Made by a program: the position numbers and the translations under genes. A stretch of DNA of 6,803 nucleotides. Origin: Anaerolineaceae bacterium UBA700 (lineage in GTDB: Bacteria > Chloroflexota > Anaerolineae > Anaerolineales > Anaerolineaceae). Where the stretch lies: assembly GCA_002298885.1 (NCBI GenBank), contig DBMK01000072.1, positions 1 to 6,803 of the forward strand, in the 5' to 3' direction. Under the pieces are notes generated by a model, which ran no database searches, was not told the origin of the DNA, and saw nothing but the letters and a program-made list of their open reading frames with translations. Positions 5,822-6,803 of the stretch are shown piece after piece; position 1 is the stretch's first letter; each line of letters starts with the position of its first letter.

Positions 5822-6704
5822 TGCTCCTGCAAGCGCCCTGCAAGCCGCACCGGTAAAGGAATATTCGTATTATCCTGGCTGCAGCCTGCACTCGACCGCC
5901 CGCGAGTTCAACGACTCGGTCCAGGCCATCTTCAAGGCGCTGGAGATCAACCTGGTGGAGTTGGAGGATTGGAACTGCTGCAGTGCGGCCTCCGCCACCA
6001 CCTTGAACCACGCCCTGTCTTTGGCACTGCCGGGGCGCAACCTGAAGATTGCACAGGCGAGCGGGCGGGACGTGGTCATCCCGTGCACGGGCTGCTACAA
6101 CCGCCACAAGACGACCGAAAGGGAGTTGAAGCGGCGCTCTCCCGCCAGCAAGATGATCGAAGAGGCGGTGGGCTTCAGCTACCAGGGCAATTTTGAAATC
6201 CGGTCGCTTTTGGACGTGGTTGGGAACCAGATCGGACTCGCAACGATCGCCGGGCACGTGCAAAAACCACTGCACGGGCTTAAAGTGGTCGGGTATTACG
6301 GCTGTCTGCTGCTGCGGCCAAGCGAGATCACCCAATTCGAGAACCCGGAGCACCCCACCCTGTTGGACTCATTGCTGCGCACGCTGGGGGCGGACGTGCA
6401 GCCCTGGTCGTACGCCTCGGACTGCTGCGGCGGCGACCAGACGCTGGTCAAGCCGGAGATTGCCGTGCGCCTGGTAGACCGCCTGGTGGCGCACGCCCGC
6501 GAAGCGGGGGCCGACGCCATGGTGACGGTCTGCCCGCTGTGCCAGATGAGCCTGGAAATGCGGCAGAGCGCAGGCGGAGCCAGGCTGCCGCTGTTCTATT
6601 TCAGCGAGCTGATCGGGCTCGCCTTTGGGCTGGAAGAGGCCGGGAATTGGTGGAAGAAGCACCTGATCAGCCCGGTGGGACTTCTAGAGTCGGTAGGTCT
6701 TTAA
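5811..6704 (+). CDS. hdrB: HdrB-like catalytic subunit with two CCG-type domains, first one CCS (HdrB2)
   Basis: The 297-residue protein carries both cysteine-rich domains. Domain 1 has C24, C56-C57-S58 and C92-x2-C95; domain 2 has C165, C205-C206-G207 and C241-x2-C244. All ten cysteines are kept, so two noncubane-type clusters are possible, but the glycine of the first CCG motif is serine. Compared with HdrB1 there is a roughly 15-residue N-terminal extension before YYPGCSL. The stretches YYGCLLLRP and CPLCQ are shared by both HdrB proteins and mark them as paralogues. ATG 5811 has AAGGGGGC (5798-5805 region) in front and fits the family start; an in-frame ATG at 5775 lies deep inside hdrC2 with no better site. 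It is the last operon gene visible. The substrate is unknown, as for HdrB1. Confidence 0.94.
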   Translation: MAINAPASALQAAPVKEYSYYPGCSLHSTAREFNDSVQAIFKALEINLVELEDWNCCSAASATTLNHALSLALPGRNLKIAQASGRDVVIPCTGCYNRHKTTERELKRRSPASKMIEEAVGFSYQGNFEIRSLLDVVGNQIGLATIAGHVQKPLHGLKVVGYYGCLLLRPSEITQFENPEHPTLLDSLLRTLGADVQPWSYASDCCGGDQTLVKPEIAVRLVDRLVAHAREAGADAMVTVCPLCQMSLEMRQSAGGARLPLFYFSELIGLAFGLEEAGNWWKKHLISPVGLLESVGL

Positions 6705-6717
6705 CTTGGTTTACGGG

Positions 6718-6803
6718 TGAGCATCGCTCTTAGCGGGTCTGCGACCCGCTGGGCCGGGGTCGCAGACCCCGGCAGAGCAAATGAGCAACGCTCCAGGCGG
6801 GTC
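6718..6803. repeat. Palindromic GC-rich repeat, start of a probable 64-bp tandem array
   Basis: Two perfect hairpins sit side by side: 6732-6750 (8-bp stem AGCGGGTC, loop TGC) and 6753-6773 (9-bp stem GCCGGGGTC, loop GCA). In addition the 13-base stretch at 6735-6747 is the exact reverse complement of 6757-6769, so the two can also pair with each other across nine bases. The 22 bases at 6718-6739 recur at 6782-6803 with 18 matches, a period of 64 bases, and the window stops inside the second copy. There is no T-run after either hairpin, so it is not an obvious intrinsic terminator, although it could block 3' exonucleases as REP-type elements do. Confidence 0.8.

Noticed and set aside
858..6704. 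QmoABC or sulfur-oxidation sHdr operon
   Set aside because: There is no QmoC-type membrane subunit, no MvhD fusion on HdrA2, and no lipoate-binding protein, TusA or DsrE gene; only the general layout is shared.
6732..6773. Rho-independent terminator of the operon
   Set aside because: Both hairpins lack a following T-run, and the repeat continues; palindromic repeat is the better description.
6718..6803. CRISPR array
   Set aside because: The 64-base period has palindromic content throughout, not conserved repeats separated by unique spacers, and only one and a third units are visible.

Overview
The window holds one seven-gene, plus-strand operon preceded by a 312-base non-coding leader region and followed by a GC-rich palindromic repeat. 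The genes encode a small two-CBS-domain protein and then six heterodisulfide reductase (Hdr)-type subunits in the order HdrC1-HdrB1-HdrA1-HdrA2-HdrC2-HdrB2. Gene spacing runs from +14 bases to an 11-base overlap, which implies one transcript with much translational coupling. The genes are GC-rich with strong G/C bias at third codon positions, while the leader is visibly AT-richer. All Hdr proteins are soluble iron-sulfur or flavo-proteins with no signal peptide or membrane segment.

The organism is probably an anaerobic bacterium. An Anaerolineae-like member of Chloroflexota is my best guess from the GC-rich coding style, the duplicated bacterial-type Hdr set and the 3' palindromic repeat. This is a weak assignment; Desulfobacterota or another anaerobic lineage cannot be excluded. 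Nothing here (no coenzyme M/B genes) points to a methanogen.

Layout: 1-312 contains weak promoter-like motifs and a long, almost perfect hairpin (223-287) followed by a T-rich run, resembling a terminator or attenuator placed in the operon leader. A 40-codon ORF with a good ribosome-binding site (313-435) overlaps the start of the CBS gene (407-844). HdrC1 (858-1262) and HdrB1 (1277-2143) form a first C/B pair. HdrA1 (2148-3536) and HdrA2 (3529-5265) are adjacent flavoproteins. HdrC2 (5267-5821) and HdrB2 (5811-6704) form a second C/B pair. From 6718 to the window end there is a palindromic repeat unit whose first 22 bases begin again at 6782, so a tandem array probably continues outside the window.

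The most interesting point is that the domains of one canonical full-length HdrA are divided between the two HdrA proteins. HdrA1 keeps the inserted two-cluster ferredoxin module but lacks the N-terminal cysteine domain and the C-terminal ferredoxin. HdrA2 has the N-terminal domain and C-terminal ferredoxin but lacks the insert. Both keep the FAD domain and the C-x12-C-x3-CC cluster motif near the flavin. I infer that they form a heterodimeric, asymmetric core with an HdrCB arm on each side, possibly a flavin-based electron-bifurcating or confurcating complex. Its electron donor and its disulfide-type substrate are not identifiable from this window: no MvhD, hydrogenase, formate dehydrogenase or NADH-oxidising subunit is present.
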